Shown piece after piece: positions 49,958 to 57,795 of a stretch of 64,000 bases of DNA. The translations under genes and the position numbers were made by a program. The stretch is from Phycisphaerales bacterium (GTDB lineage: Bacteria; Planctomycetota; Phycisphaerae; Phycisphaerales; UBA1924), in assembly GCA_029260295.1 (NCBI GenBank), contig JAJDDN010000008.1, forward strand, positions 434,001 to 498,000, given 5' to 3'. A model generated the notes under the pieces. The model ran no database searches. It worked only from the letters and a program-made list of their open reading frames with translations, and was not told the origin of the DNA. Position 1 is the stretch's first letter. Every line of letters begins with the position of its first letter.

Positions 49958-50869
49958 TCAGGAAGGAGGCGTCATAATCGGGACTTTAAAATGTCCCATC
50001 TTGAGAGTGATGCTCTGTTGGGGCTTGAGTATTCCATCGGCCAAGCACGGGGTGTTTGCGACTTCGCCGTCGATTTGGACGACGGATGGTTTGTCGAGTC
50101 CTGTGATGGTGATGGTTGATGCTTGGAGTCGATGTGCGTTGGGGATTTGGAGCCGGCAGCGGTTGAGGAATGTTTGGAGTGTCCAACTCAGTGTTGTTGA
50201 ACACGGGGCGGCGAGGAGATCGAGTTTGGAATCGGATGGATCGGCATTTGGGCATGGGTTGATGCCTTGGGCGTAGGAACGCATGTTGGCGATGACGAGG
50301 TTCATTGGGGATTTGATCGCCAGATCAATGCCGTCCGCGGCGATGGCGATGTGGGCGGGTCTTGGGCGGAGAATTTCATTGATGACCGGACGGATGTAGT
50401 TGCGGAGCCCGCCAGAGCGGGTGCGGCGGTGCTCGAACTGATGGATAACGCCGGCGTCCATTCCCAGGCAGCACATGATCAAGAATGGGACTGTGTCGAG
50501 GGTCGGGGCATCGAAATCGGCTTGCCCCCCCTGCTCGATCCACTTGACTGCTGAGGCGGGGTCTTTGGGCATGTTGAGGTCGGTGGCGATGAGATTAGAG
50601 GTGCCCGTGGCGAGGTGGTAGAAGGGGATTTGGTGTTCGATGAGTTTGGGGAGGGTGTGGTGGACGGTCCCGTCGCCCCCGATGATGATAAGGCGATCAA
50701 CCCCCCAAACCCCCCAAACCCCCCGGAGTTGGTCACTTGTATCGGGATGATGCGTGTTGATCGTGTGTGATGAGTGACCATTGGCGTTGAGTAGCCGTTC
50801 ACACTCCTGTGCAAACTGAGAGGCCTTGTTTCGGCCTGATTTGGGGTTGACGATGATGCCGATGTTCAT
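49958..50869 (-). CDS. diacylglycerol/lipid kinase family protein
   Basis: 303-aa kinase of the DAGK catalytic (YegS/DgkB) family. IGIIVNPKSGRNKA opens the fold, LIIIGGDGTVHHTL (61-74) is the nucleotide site, HLATGTSNLIATDL the conserved GTxNdlA-like motif, and GEVANTP the C-terminal part. It probably phosphorylates diacylglycerol or a related lipid, though some relatives make other products. Residues 50-56 (GVWGVWG) come from a perfect 9-bp G-rich tandem repeat. ATG 50869 gives the usual start; the frame to 50941 would overlap map. Confidence 0.88.
   Translation of the reverse strand: MNIGIIVNPKSGRNKASQFAQECERLLNANGHSSHTINTHHPDTSDQLRGVWGVWGVDRLIIIGGDGTVHHTLPKLIEHQIPFYHLATGTSNLIATDLNMPKDPASAVKWIEQGGQADFDAPTLDTVPFLIMCCLGMDAGVIHQFEHRRTRSGGLRNYIRPVINEILRPRPAHIAIAADGIDLAIKSPMNLVIANMRSYAQGINPCPNADPSDSKLDLLAAPCSTTLSWTLQTFLNRCRLQIPNAHRLQASTITITGLDKPSVVQIDGEVANTPCLADGILKPQQSITLKMGHFKVPIMTPPS
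50701..50724. repeat. 9-bp tandem repeat with G6 runs inside the lipid kinase gene
   Basis: Three C6 runs separated by AAA on the plus strand (G6 on the coding strand). It encodes GVWGVWG. Copy changes would keep frame; the coding strand could form a G-quadruplex. Confidence 0.9.
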
Positions 50870-50925
50870 GGGGTTGGTTTGATGATACCCTATTTTTGGA
50901 TGCGACTCCCCCACTCTTTTTGACC

Positions 50926-50931
50926 TATGAT
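50926..50931 (+). promoter_or_regulatory. TATGAT -10-like element of map
   Basis: TATGAT 8 nt before ATG 50940, no Shine-Dalgarno. Leader of about 2 nt predicted. Confidence 0.4.
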
Positions 50932-50939
50932 CGGGCCAC

Positions 50940-51764
50940 ATGCAAGCAACAGTTAAAACATCACAAGATCACGAGGCGGCGTATGTCGCTGCTCAAAAAG
51001 TCGTTGAAACCCATCATGCGATCGCCGATTTTTTGGCTCATGGCCAGACATTGGCCCAGATTGATCGATTTGTAGGCGAAACGATTAAGAGTCTTGGCGG
51101 GGTGTCATGTTTCTTTAAGTATCGCCCCGGGCGGATGCCCCCATTTCCATCGCAGGCATGCCTGAGTGTCAATGACTGTGTGGTTCATGGGACTGCCGCC
51201 GGGTACCTAACACGACCGATGGTTGCTGGCGATGTCTTGAGTATTGATATCGGAATCAAGTATCGCGGCTGGTTTGGGGATGCGGCGTGGACCTATGTGT
51301 TCGGGGAGATGACGCCCCTGATTAAGAAGCTGACAGATTCCGGCAAGGAGTCGCTCGCTGAGGGGATCAAAGAACTGCGTCCCGGCAACACCTACATGGC
51401 GTGGGCCAAGCGGGTGCAGGGGATCGTAGAGGGGGAGTATGGATTCCATCTGATCCGAGGGCTTGGCGGGCATGGGTGCGGGCGGAAGCTGCATTCGGCG
51501 CCTTGGATCTCGAATGTCGTTCCTTCGTATCCCGGCGAATGGCCTGATGGGAATCTGCCTTGTGAGCCGGGGACAATCGTGGCTGTGGAACCGATGATCG
51601 GCGTGAGTTCTGGAATGATCGAGCAGGCCGATAAGGATTGGCCGATTTATACTTCGGACCATTCCATGTCTGTTCATTATGAGCACGATGTTTTGATTGC
51701 TGATAATGGGCCTGAGATATTAACGGCTGGGCTTGAACAGGTAACGGATGTGGTGACACGATGA
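50940..51764 (+). CDS. map: methionine aminopeptidase, type I
   Basis: 274-aa pita-bread metalloprotease removing initiator Met. VLSIDIGIKYRGWFGDAAWTY holds the two metal aspartates, GLGGHGCGRKLH the His ligand, VAVEPMIG and YEHDVLI the two Glu ligands; CLSVNDCVVHGTA is the substrate-side strand. No N-terminal zinc finger. It overlaps trpA by 4 bases (ATGA), an arrangement with no obvious biochemical logic. Confidence 0.96.
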   Translation: MQATVKTSQDHEAAYVAAQKVVETHHAIADFLAHGQTLAQIDRFVGETIKSLGGVSCFFKYRPGRMPPFPSQACLSVNDCVVHGTAAGYLTRPMVAGDVLSIDIGIKYRGWFGDAAWTYVFGEMTPLIKKLTDSGKESLAEGIKELRPGNTYMAWAKRVQGIVEGEYGFHLIRGLGGHGCGRKLHSAPWISNVVPSYPGEWPDGNLPCEPGTIVAVEPMIGVSSGMIEQADKDWPIYTSDHSMSVHYEHDVLIADNGPEILTAGLEQVTDVVTR

Positions 51765-52576
51765 ACCGGATTGTAGAAATCTTTAAGCGTTCTAAAGAGT
51801 CGAATCAGCCTGTGTTGTTGCCGTTTGTGTGTGCGGGGTCCCCGACTGTTGATTCACTCTTAACACTACTTCCTGCGCTTGAGGCCGGTGGTGCATCGAT
51901 CGTAGAGATTGGCTTTCCGTATTCGGACCCTGTTGCCGATGGACCAATCATCGCGGCGGCCATGCATGAGGCAATTGAGCAGGGGATGAATCCTAGATTG
52001 ATCTTTGAGCAGGTTGCCTCGGTGCGTGACCAAATAGATCTGGGGCTTGTGGCGATGGTTTCAACAAGTATAGTGATTGCACTCGGGGGACCTGACGATT
52101 TCTGCAAGCGGGCGAGTGAGGCGGGGTTTGACGGCTGCATTTTCCCAGACTTGGTATTAGAAGAGGCAGAGCCATATATCATTGCCTGTAAAACGCATGG
52201 ACTGACCAATACAATGCTAATTTCTCCATCCACACCTGAGGATCGCGCTGTAGAAGTTTCGAAGGCCTCATCTGGATTTGTATATTTGCTCGCTCGGGCA
52301 GGGATTACTGGTGAGCGGTCTGATATTCCTGAGATCGGGGATCGCGTCCGGCATCTTCGGCAGAAATCATCAACACCGATCGCGTGCGGGTTTGGCATTT
52401 CCAATGCCGAGCAGGTTAAAGCAGTGACCAAGTATGCCGACGGGGCGATTGTTGGGAGTGCTTTAGTACGGCGATTGACCGAGGCATTCGATAAAAAGAA
52501 AGACCCCATACATGAAGCGGAGGTCTTTCTTATAGAGTTGTCGGCTGGGTCATTTTCGATGGATGATCTACTCTAA
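51761..52576 (+). CDS. trpA: tryptophan synthase alpha chain
   Basis: 271-aa TIM-barrel subunit cleaving indole-3-glycerol phosphate. Catalytic Glu49 (IVEIGFPYSDP) and Asp60 (VADGP) are at the classic positions; FVYLLARAGITGERS and GFGISNAEQV bind phosphate. Length is typical. Translationally coupled to map and separated from trpB by about 44 kb. The terminator of the convergent chemoreceptor gene lies in its 3' coding part. Confidence 0.97.
   Translation: MNRIVEIFKRSKESNQPVLLPFVCAGSPTVDSLLTLLPALEAGGASIVEIGFPYSDPVADGPIIAAAMHEAIEQGMNPRLIFEQVASVRDQIDLGLVAMVSTSIVIALGGPDDFCKRASEAGFDGCIFPDLVLEEAEPYIIACKTHGLTNTMLISPSTPEDRAVEVSKASSGFVYLLARAGITGERSDIPEIGDRVRHLRQKSSTPIACGFGISNAEQVKAVTKYADGAIVGSALVRRLTEAFDKKKDPIHEAEVFLIELSAGSFSMDDLL
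52491..52531 (-). terminator. terminator of the chemoreceptor gene, inside trpA
   Basis: 10-bp perfect stem AAGAAAGACC/GGTCTTTCTT (52496-52505, 52522-52531) with a 16-nt loop; on the minus strand the stem ends in T-rich sequence leading into TTTATC. It is 77 nt beyond the chemoreceptor stop and within trpA coding sequence. Confidence 0.5.
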
Positions 52577-52607
52577 ATCGGTATTGGATTACTCGAGTAG
52601 TTCGATC

Positions 52608-54587
52608 TTATTCCGAAATCTTGAATCGTGCGACCATTGACTGGAGTTCTTCTGCACTCGTTGAGAGCATTGAGGAAGCCGTTGCCGCTTCGCGAACACC
52701 ATCAGTTGAACGCTCGATTAGGCCACTGATATTTTCGATGTTTTGACTTATTGAGTTGCATGCCGAGGATTGCTCTTCGGTGGCGGCGGCAATTCCGGAT
52801 ATCTCCGTGTTCACCGAGTTATTTGCAGTCAAAATTGATTCGAGAGAGTCGCCAGCTTCCTTGGCAAATGCGACACCCGTTGCCATCTCTGATTGGCAGC
52901 CGTTGATTGATTCGACTGCATTTTGTGCTTCGCGTTGGATGTCGCTGATTGACTGCGAAACTTCTGCAGTGGCTTCTGTTGTGCGTTCTGCAAGCTTGCG
53001 GACTTCGTCGGCCACAACCGCGAAGCCCCGGCCATGTTCGCCGGCTCTGGCCGCTTCAATCGCAGCATTCAAAGCAAGGAGATTCGTCTGGTCTGCAATA
53101 TCGTTAATCGTGTCAATGATCTGGCCAATCTCTTGGCTCTTGGATCCGAGTTCTCCCACAGTGTTTGCGGACTGGTTCACAAGCGATTCAATGCCTTGGA
53201 TTCCTGTGATTGTGTGTCCTACGACTTCTCCGCCGGTTTTGGCTAGATCACCGGAATCGCTCGCTAGCGATTCGGCGTGAGAGCTCTTTCCGGCGACTTC
53301 ATTGATCGAAGCATTCATCTCTTCAATGGCGGCTGACACCTGGTTGAGGTTAGAAGACTGCTCAAACATTCCGTCAGAGAGCCCCTCGGCGTTTGCCGAA
53401 ACTTCAGTAGCTGCTGAAGCGACATCGTGCGAAGCTGTGATTACATCCCCAATCACCAAGGCCAGAGACCCGGTCATTTTATTGGAAGCACGAGCAATAG
53501 CACCGAGTTCGTCCTTTCTAACTTCTTTAAGCCGGATGGTCAGATCACCTTCTGCAATCTGGTCCATAGCCGTAATCGTTTCATTGATTGGCTTGATGAT
53601 TGATCTGATCACAACAAACCCACCAATGCCAGTTAAGAGAAATACAATGGAGCCTATTACCCCAATTAGAATCATCGATGCATTGGCTTGTGATTTGATT
53701 GTTTCGGCACGAGTCGATATCAGCATCGATAGCGCATCCTCGACACCTTTAAGTTCATTGATTCGGCTTGTGGATACCATAAACCAGTCTTCTGCCTTCA
53801 CCCCGAAAGCCCCTGTTGTGGCTTTTTCAAAAGCGACTTGACGGTATTGATCAACCTCGCCAAATGAAGAAGCTTTGAGTGCTTCATGATATGGTTCCTT
53901 GGCTTGTGTCGAGCCCCCCGCGAGGAATGAGTCCATGTAGTTATTCTGTGCACCAACAAGCGTAATCAGCTTGGAATGCATCCCTGGACCAAAATGATCT
54001 TGGGCGAAGGTGTTGGACAAAACCGCCCGTTCGATACCGGCACGCTCTTTGGATTTCAGAAAGTTCGAATACGCTGCGAGTTCACGAGCGAGAACATCAT
54101 CAGAACTCTGGTGAGATATATTGCTGATCGCGTTCAGGAAAGCGGTATTCATGGATGTGTAGTATCCAATAGCATCCTTCGATGAGATTGATTGAGCTGA
54201 AATATTGTCTCGGAAGTCATTGAGCTTTCCAGCTTTAGACAGGGCGTCACTGACAAGACTGGACATGCTTGCGGGGTATTTATCAAGCGGGTTGCGATCT
54301 AAAAACTCATTGAGAGCGACTACTTGCTCATTGGTTTTGGTTCGCTGCTGATTGAGTTCCGATGAAAACTTGGCTCCCTTAGAACCAAGGAACCCTGCTG
54401 TGTATCCGCGTTCTTTCTGGCATTCATGAACGAGTTCGCTCATGTTTGTAGCGAGTTTGCTTAGAGTTGCGATTTTAGTGTTTTCTGAAGCCTGGGCTTT
54501 GGAATCTACGAAAGCAACGCTTGCAAAGTACATGAATGCGATCGAAGGGAACAATAGCAAGGCTATGAGTTTTACTCGAATTGACAT
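52608..54587 (-). CDS. methyl-accepting chemotaxis protein with NIT sensor domain
   Basis: 659-aa transmembrane chemoreceptor. TM1 [20 protein letters not shown] (about 7-26); periplasmic domain of about 275 residues opening with [16 protein letters not shown], a feature of nitrate/nitrite-sensing (NIT) domains; TM2 [22 protein letters not shown] (about 304-325); HAMP; then the methyl-accepting signalling domain with the hairpin tip [19 protein letters not shown]. It should couple to CheA/CheW; no che genes are nearby. The ligand is inferred from the domain only. AGGAG precedes the ATG. Confidence 0.93.
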   Translation of the reverse strand: MSIRVKLIALLLFPSIAFMYFASVAFVDSKAQASENTKIATLSKLATNMSELVHECQKERGYTAGFLGSKGAKFSSELNQQRTKTNEQVVALNEFLDRNPLDKYPASMSSLVSDALSKAGKLNDFRDNISAQSISSKDAIGYYTSMNTAFLNAISNISHQSSDDVLARELAAYSNFLKSKERAGIERAVLSNTFAQDHFGPGMHSKLITLVGAQNNYMDSFLAGGSTQAKEPYHEALKASSFGEVDQYRQVAFEKATTGAFGVKAEDWFMVSTSRINELKGVEDALSMLISTRAETIKSQANASMILIGVIGSIVFLLTGIGGFVVIRSIIKPINETITAMDQIAEGDLTIRLKEVRKDELGAIARASNKMTGSLALVIGDVITASHDVASAATEVSANAEGLSDGMFEQSSNLNQVSAAIEEMNASINEVAGKSSHAESLASDSGDLAKTGGEVVGHTITGIQGIESLVNQSANTVGELGSKSQEIGQIIDTINDIADQTNLLALNAAIEAARAGEHGRGFAVVADEVRKLAERTTEATAEVSQSISDIQREAQNAVESINGCQSEMATGVAFAKEAGDSLESILTANNSVNTEISGIAAATEEQSSACNSISQNIENISGLIERSTDGVREAATASSMLSTSAEELQSMVARFKISE

Positions 54588-54742
54588 CTGTGAAATCTCC
54601 TGTTAAACAGGACAATCAGATGCGAATATCCTGCATGTGTCAGGTAGACTTCGGACAATCAGTATGGTGATTTTACCCAGGCTGAAGTTTTAATAGAACA
54701 AATAAAATCAGCTATTTCATTTCATGATCAGCGAAACTCACA

Positions 54743-54780
54743 CGGAGTCACTTATAGACAGTGCCGAGTGACTGTATCCG
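54743..54780 (-). terminator. bulged stem-loop after the cystathionine lyase gene
   Basis: AGTCACT/AGTGACT extended by CGGA/TCCG across a 3-nt bulge, 14-nt loop, 18 nt past the stop at 54799. No long T-run; a 3'-end stem or weak terminator. Confidence 0.4.
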
Positions 54781-54798
54781 TATCAAAATGGAGCTGTT

Positions 54799-55986
54799 CT
54801 AGCATTTTGATTGATAGTTTTTCAGTGCTACAGCAATTGCTTGGCCTAGATCTTCGATCAGATCATCAGCATCTTCGATACCAACCGACAAACGAATAAG
54901 ATTATCATCGATCCCCAGCTGCTTTCGCTGTTCGATAGGTACCGAAGCGTGCGTCATGATGGCGGGATGCTCGATGAGCGACTCAACACCACCCAGAGAC
55001 TCCGCACAGGCGAACAGTCTGGTTTTTTCCAGCATTGTGCGAGATTCATCAATTCCGCCTCGGAGGTACATTGTGATCATGCCACCAAATCCGGGCATCT
55101 GTTCTTTGGCAAGCTCGTGCTGAGGATGGGATTCGAGCCCTGGGTAAATCACCTTCTCGACGCCGTCATGGCTATCAAGGAAAGCGGCGACCTTGGCGGC
55201 GTTCTCGCAATGCCGTTGCATTCGGACATGGAGGGTCTTGGTTGAACGGAGAAGCAAGAAGCATTCCATAATCCCGGGGACGGCTCCCTCGGAGAGCTGG
55301 ATGAACTTGAGCCGCTCGTGAATCGCATCATCGTTTGTAAGCAGTGCGCCGCCGATTGAATCAGAATGCCCACCGATGTATTTGGTTGTGGAGTGGCAGA
55401 CAATGTCTGCACCCAGGGCGAGCGGGTTCTGGAGGTATGGGGTCGCAAAGGTGTTATCGACCGCAAGGATGATGTTGTTGGCTTTAGCGAGCTCCCCCAC
55501 TGCTTTGATATCAGTGATCTTGAGTGTTGGGTTTGTTGGGGTTTCGAGCCAGATGAGTTTAACACTCTCGTCGATCGCGTTCTTGACGGCGTCGAGATCG
55601 GTCATGTCCACAAGCACGGTCTCGATGCCAAGCTGGGCGAAGACACGGTGAAATAGGCGGTTGGTTCCGCCGTAGACATCGTCACCGAGAAGGACTTTGT
55701 CGCCCGAACTTAGGAGGTGAAGAACTACGCCCGTTGCTGCGACGCCTGAGGCAAAGCAGAGGCCGTGTTTAGCGCCCTCGAGATTAGCGAGGTTTGCTTC
55801 CAGCGCCGCCCGAGTCGGGTTAGCTGCCCGTGAGTAGTCGTATTCGCCGACGATTTTGCCAGGTGATTTTTGTACATATGTGGAGGTTTGGTAAATTGGC
55901 GTCATGATGGCACCGGTCGAAGGATCTGGAGTCTGGCCGGCATGGATGGCGCGAGTACCGAACTTATGGGAATCATTGACATTCAT
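54799..55986 (-). CDS. cystathionine gamma-lyase/gamma-synthase (PLP)
   Basis: 395-aa Cys/Met-metabolism PLP enzyme. TPIYQTSTYVQKSPG, YDYSRAANPTRAALE, FASGVAATGVVLHLL and the PLP-lysine motif CHSTTKYIGGHSDS (Lys202) are present; the C-terminus SLGGVESLIEHPAIMTHASV carries the conserved substrate-carboxylate region. Lyase and synthase cannot be separated by eye, but the upstream cystathionine beta-synthase gene in the same direction (54-bp gap) favours gamma-lyase in reverse transsulfuration, homocysteine to cysteine. GGGAGGAG precedes the ATG. Confidence 0.93.
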   Translation of the reverse strand: MNVNDSHKFGTRAIHAGQTPDPSTGAIMTPIYQTSTYVQKSPGKIVGEYDYSRAANPTRAALEANLANLEGAKHGLCFASGVAATGVVLHLLSSGDKVLLGDDVYGGTNRLFHRVFAQLGIETVLVDMTDLDAVKNAIDESVKLIWLETPTNPTLKITDIKAVGELAKANNIILAVDNTFATPYLQNPLALGADIVCHSTTKYIGGHSDSIGGALLTNDDAIHERLKFIQLSEGAVPGIMECFLLLRSTKTLHVRMQRHCENAAKVAAFLDSHDGVEKVIYPGLESHPQHELAKEQMPGFGGMITMYLRGGIDESRTMLEKTRLFACAESLGGVESLIEHPAIMTHASVPIEQRKQLGIDDNLIRLSVGIEDADDLIEDLGQAIAVALKNYQSKC

Positions 55987-56040
55987 TTGTAAGGCTCCTC
56001 CCGATGATCCATCGGGCGTGTGATTTGTGTTGGAAAGTGA

Positions 56041-57450
56041 TTAGCTCGAATGCTTGCCGAGGTGCTCGATGAGATCGATCTGCGAGATGACGCCGAGGAT
56101 CTGATTTGCTTCGTAGACCAATGCGACTTGGCCTGCACCAAAGACGCCGTAGAGTTCTTCGATGCGTGCCTTGGGATGCAGCAGGCCATCAAGCGGATTG
56201 GCGATGGTACTGGCCGGTGTATCTACAGAAGCAGTTCCGCTCTGAAGAGCACGGAGGATATCCACCTCGTGGACGATCCCGGTTGGCTGTCCTTCCGAAT
56301 CTGTGATCGGAACCTGTGAGATCCCCTTGGTGCGGAGGGCCTCGATGACCTCTCCTACTGTCGATGAATCAGCCATTGATATAACCGGGTTTGACCGATC
56401 AATCAAATCTTCGATGAGTCCGAGCCCCTTGTCGGGTTCGAGGAAGCCGTGCATTTTCATCCATTCATCGGAGAGGTATTTGGTGACATACCGGGTGCCA
56501 GAGTCAGGACAGATCGCGATGACCTTCTTGTCAGGCCCCATCGCCTTGGCAATCTCGCAGGCGATATGAACCATGCCTCCTGATGATCCGCCGCAGAACA
56601 AGCCTTCTTCGCGGACAAGCCGGCGGGCCATGGTGAAGCATTCGTAGTCGTTGACCTGATACATCGAGTCGATCACTGATGGATCAAATGCCCGGCAGAC
56701 AATGTCCTCGCCAAGCCCCTCAACCTTGTACACATACGGCGTGCTGGGCTGGCCGGTGTGGAAGATCGAGTAGTGAACCGATCCCAACGGATCGACACCG
56801 ATGATCTGGGTCTTGGCACCCATCTTCTTAAAGTATCGCCCGATACCAGATGCTGTCCCGCCGGTACCGGTACCGATGACGATGGCATCAACCTGCCCGC
56901 CATCGGTTTGTTCGTAGAGCTCTTTGCCGGTGGAAATCTCGTGGGCCTCGATGTTCCACTTGGAGTGGTATTGATCCATGTAGAACGAGTTGGGAGTCTC
57001 ATCGGCGACTCTCTTTGCGACATTGACATAATGCTCAGGTGAATCGCCGGGGACATCGGTCGGTGTAATGATGACCTGGGCGCCATACGCACGAAGGCCA
57101 TCGATTTTCTCTTGGCTCATTTTGTCGGGCATGGTGAATACCGACTTGTAGCCCTTGGCGGCGGCGGTCATCGCAGCCCCCATGCCAGTGTTTCCTGAGG
57201 TGTTCTCAACAATTGTCCCGCCTGGCTTGAGGAGGCCTTCCTTTTCGGCCATCTCGATGATATGAAGTGCCATACGGTCTTTAATTGAACCCGCTGGGTT
57301 CATGAACTCGCACTTGGCGTAGACAGCGGCACCGCTCTGATCGGCGACCTTGTTGAGTCGCACAAGCGGGGTATTGCCGATAGCGTCAAGGATCGAGTTG
57401 AAGGTCGGGGCGATACGGGTTTGCGAGGGTTGCTCTTTGGTGGTGGTCAT
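56041..57450 (-). CDS. cbs: cystathionine beta-synthase
   Basis: 469-aa PLP enzyme combining homocysteine and serine. Catalytic core with Lys57 (NPAGSIKDRMAL), VENTSGNTGMGAAM, GTGTGGTASGIGRYFK and GGSSGGMVHIA; then two CBS domains (about 345-465, NPVISMADSSTVGEVIEAL and a second ending GVISQIDLIEHLG) that in relatives bind SAM or adenosyl ligands. The N-terminal haem segment of animal enzymes is absent. A TATAAT sits 6 nt before the ATG, no Shine-Dalgarno. Confidence 0.94.
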   Translation of the reverse strand: MTTTKEQPSQTRIAPTFNSILDAIGNTPLVRLNKVADQSGAAVYAKCEFMNPAGSIKDRMALHIIEMAEKEGLLKPGGTIVENTSGNTGMGAAMTAAAKGYKSVFTMPDKMSQEKIDGLRAYGAQVIITPTDVPGDSPEHYVNVAKRVADETPNSFYMDQYHSKWNIEAHEISTGKELYEQTDGGQVDAIVIGTGTGGTASGIGRYFKKMGAKTQIIGVDPLGSVHYSIFHTGQPSTPYVYKVEGLGEDIVCRAFDPSVIDSMYQVNDYECFTMARRLVREEGLFCGGSSGGMVHIACEIAKAMGPDKKVIAICPDSGTRYVTKYLSDEWMKMHGFLEPDKGLGLIEDLIDRSNPVISMADSSTVGEVIEALRTKGISQVPITDSEGQPTGIVHEVDILRALQSGTASVDTPASTIANPLDGLLHPKARIEELYGVFGAGQVALVYEANQILGVISQIDLIEHLGKHSS

Positions 57451-57456
57451 GCCGAG

Positions 57457-57462
57457 ATTATA
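57457..57462 (-). promoter_or_regulatory. TATAAT -10 element of cbs, leaderless
   Basis: Perfect TATAAT on the minus strand, 6 nt before the cbs ATG. Confidence 0.6.
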
Positions 57463-57531
57463 GATATGAGAGGCGTCCTGAGCAGGAAAATTGAGGCACA
57501 GTTGTGTTGCTTGTGCTAGGATCGTCGCTGT

Positions 57532-57604
57532 GGCCCCGTAGCTCAGCGGTTAGAGCTCGCGACTCATAATCGCTCGGTCCCCGGTTCGAATCCGGGCGGG
57601 GCTA
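57532..57604 (+). tRNA. tRNA-Met (CAT), elongator type
   Basis: 73-nt cloverleaf with anticodon loop CTCATAA. Acceptor GGCCCCG/CGGGGCT has a terminal G-U pair and the anticodon stem has one C-U mismatch at its outer end. It lacks the three G-C pairs of an initiator anticodon stem; the TCATAATCG context resembles elongator Met, but a lysidine-type tRNA-Ile cannot be excluded. Confidence 0.9.
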
Positions 57605-57651
57605 TTTAGTGACTTGCCAGTCGAGATCGGCTTGCCAATAATCACTCTTGC

Positions 57652-57723
<72 letters not shown>

Positions 57724-57795
57724 TTCCGATTGATCCGCTCCTTTCCAGCTACACGCTGAATCGAGTGGATTTTATGTTTTTAGACATATCGTATA

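Noticed and set aside
54588..54798. Possible cyclic-di-GMP or SAM riboswitch upstream of the chemoreceptor
   Set aside because: The expected conserved cores are absent; the stem at 54743-54780 is better explained as the 3' end of the cystathionine lyase transcript.
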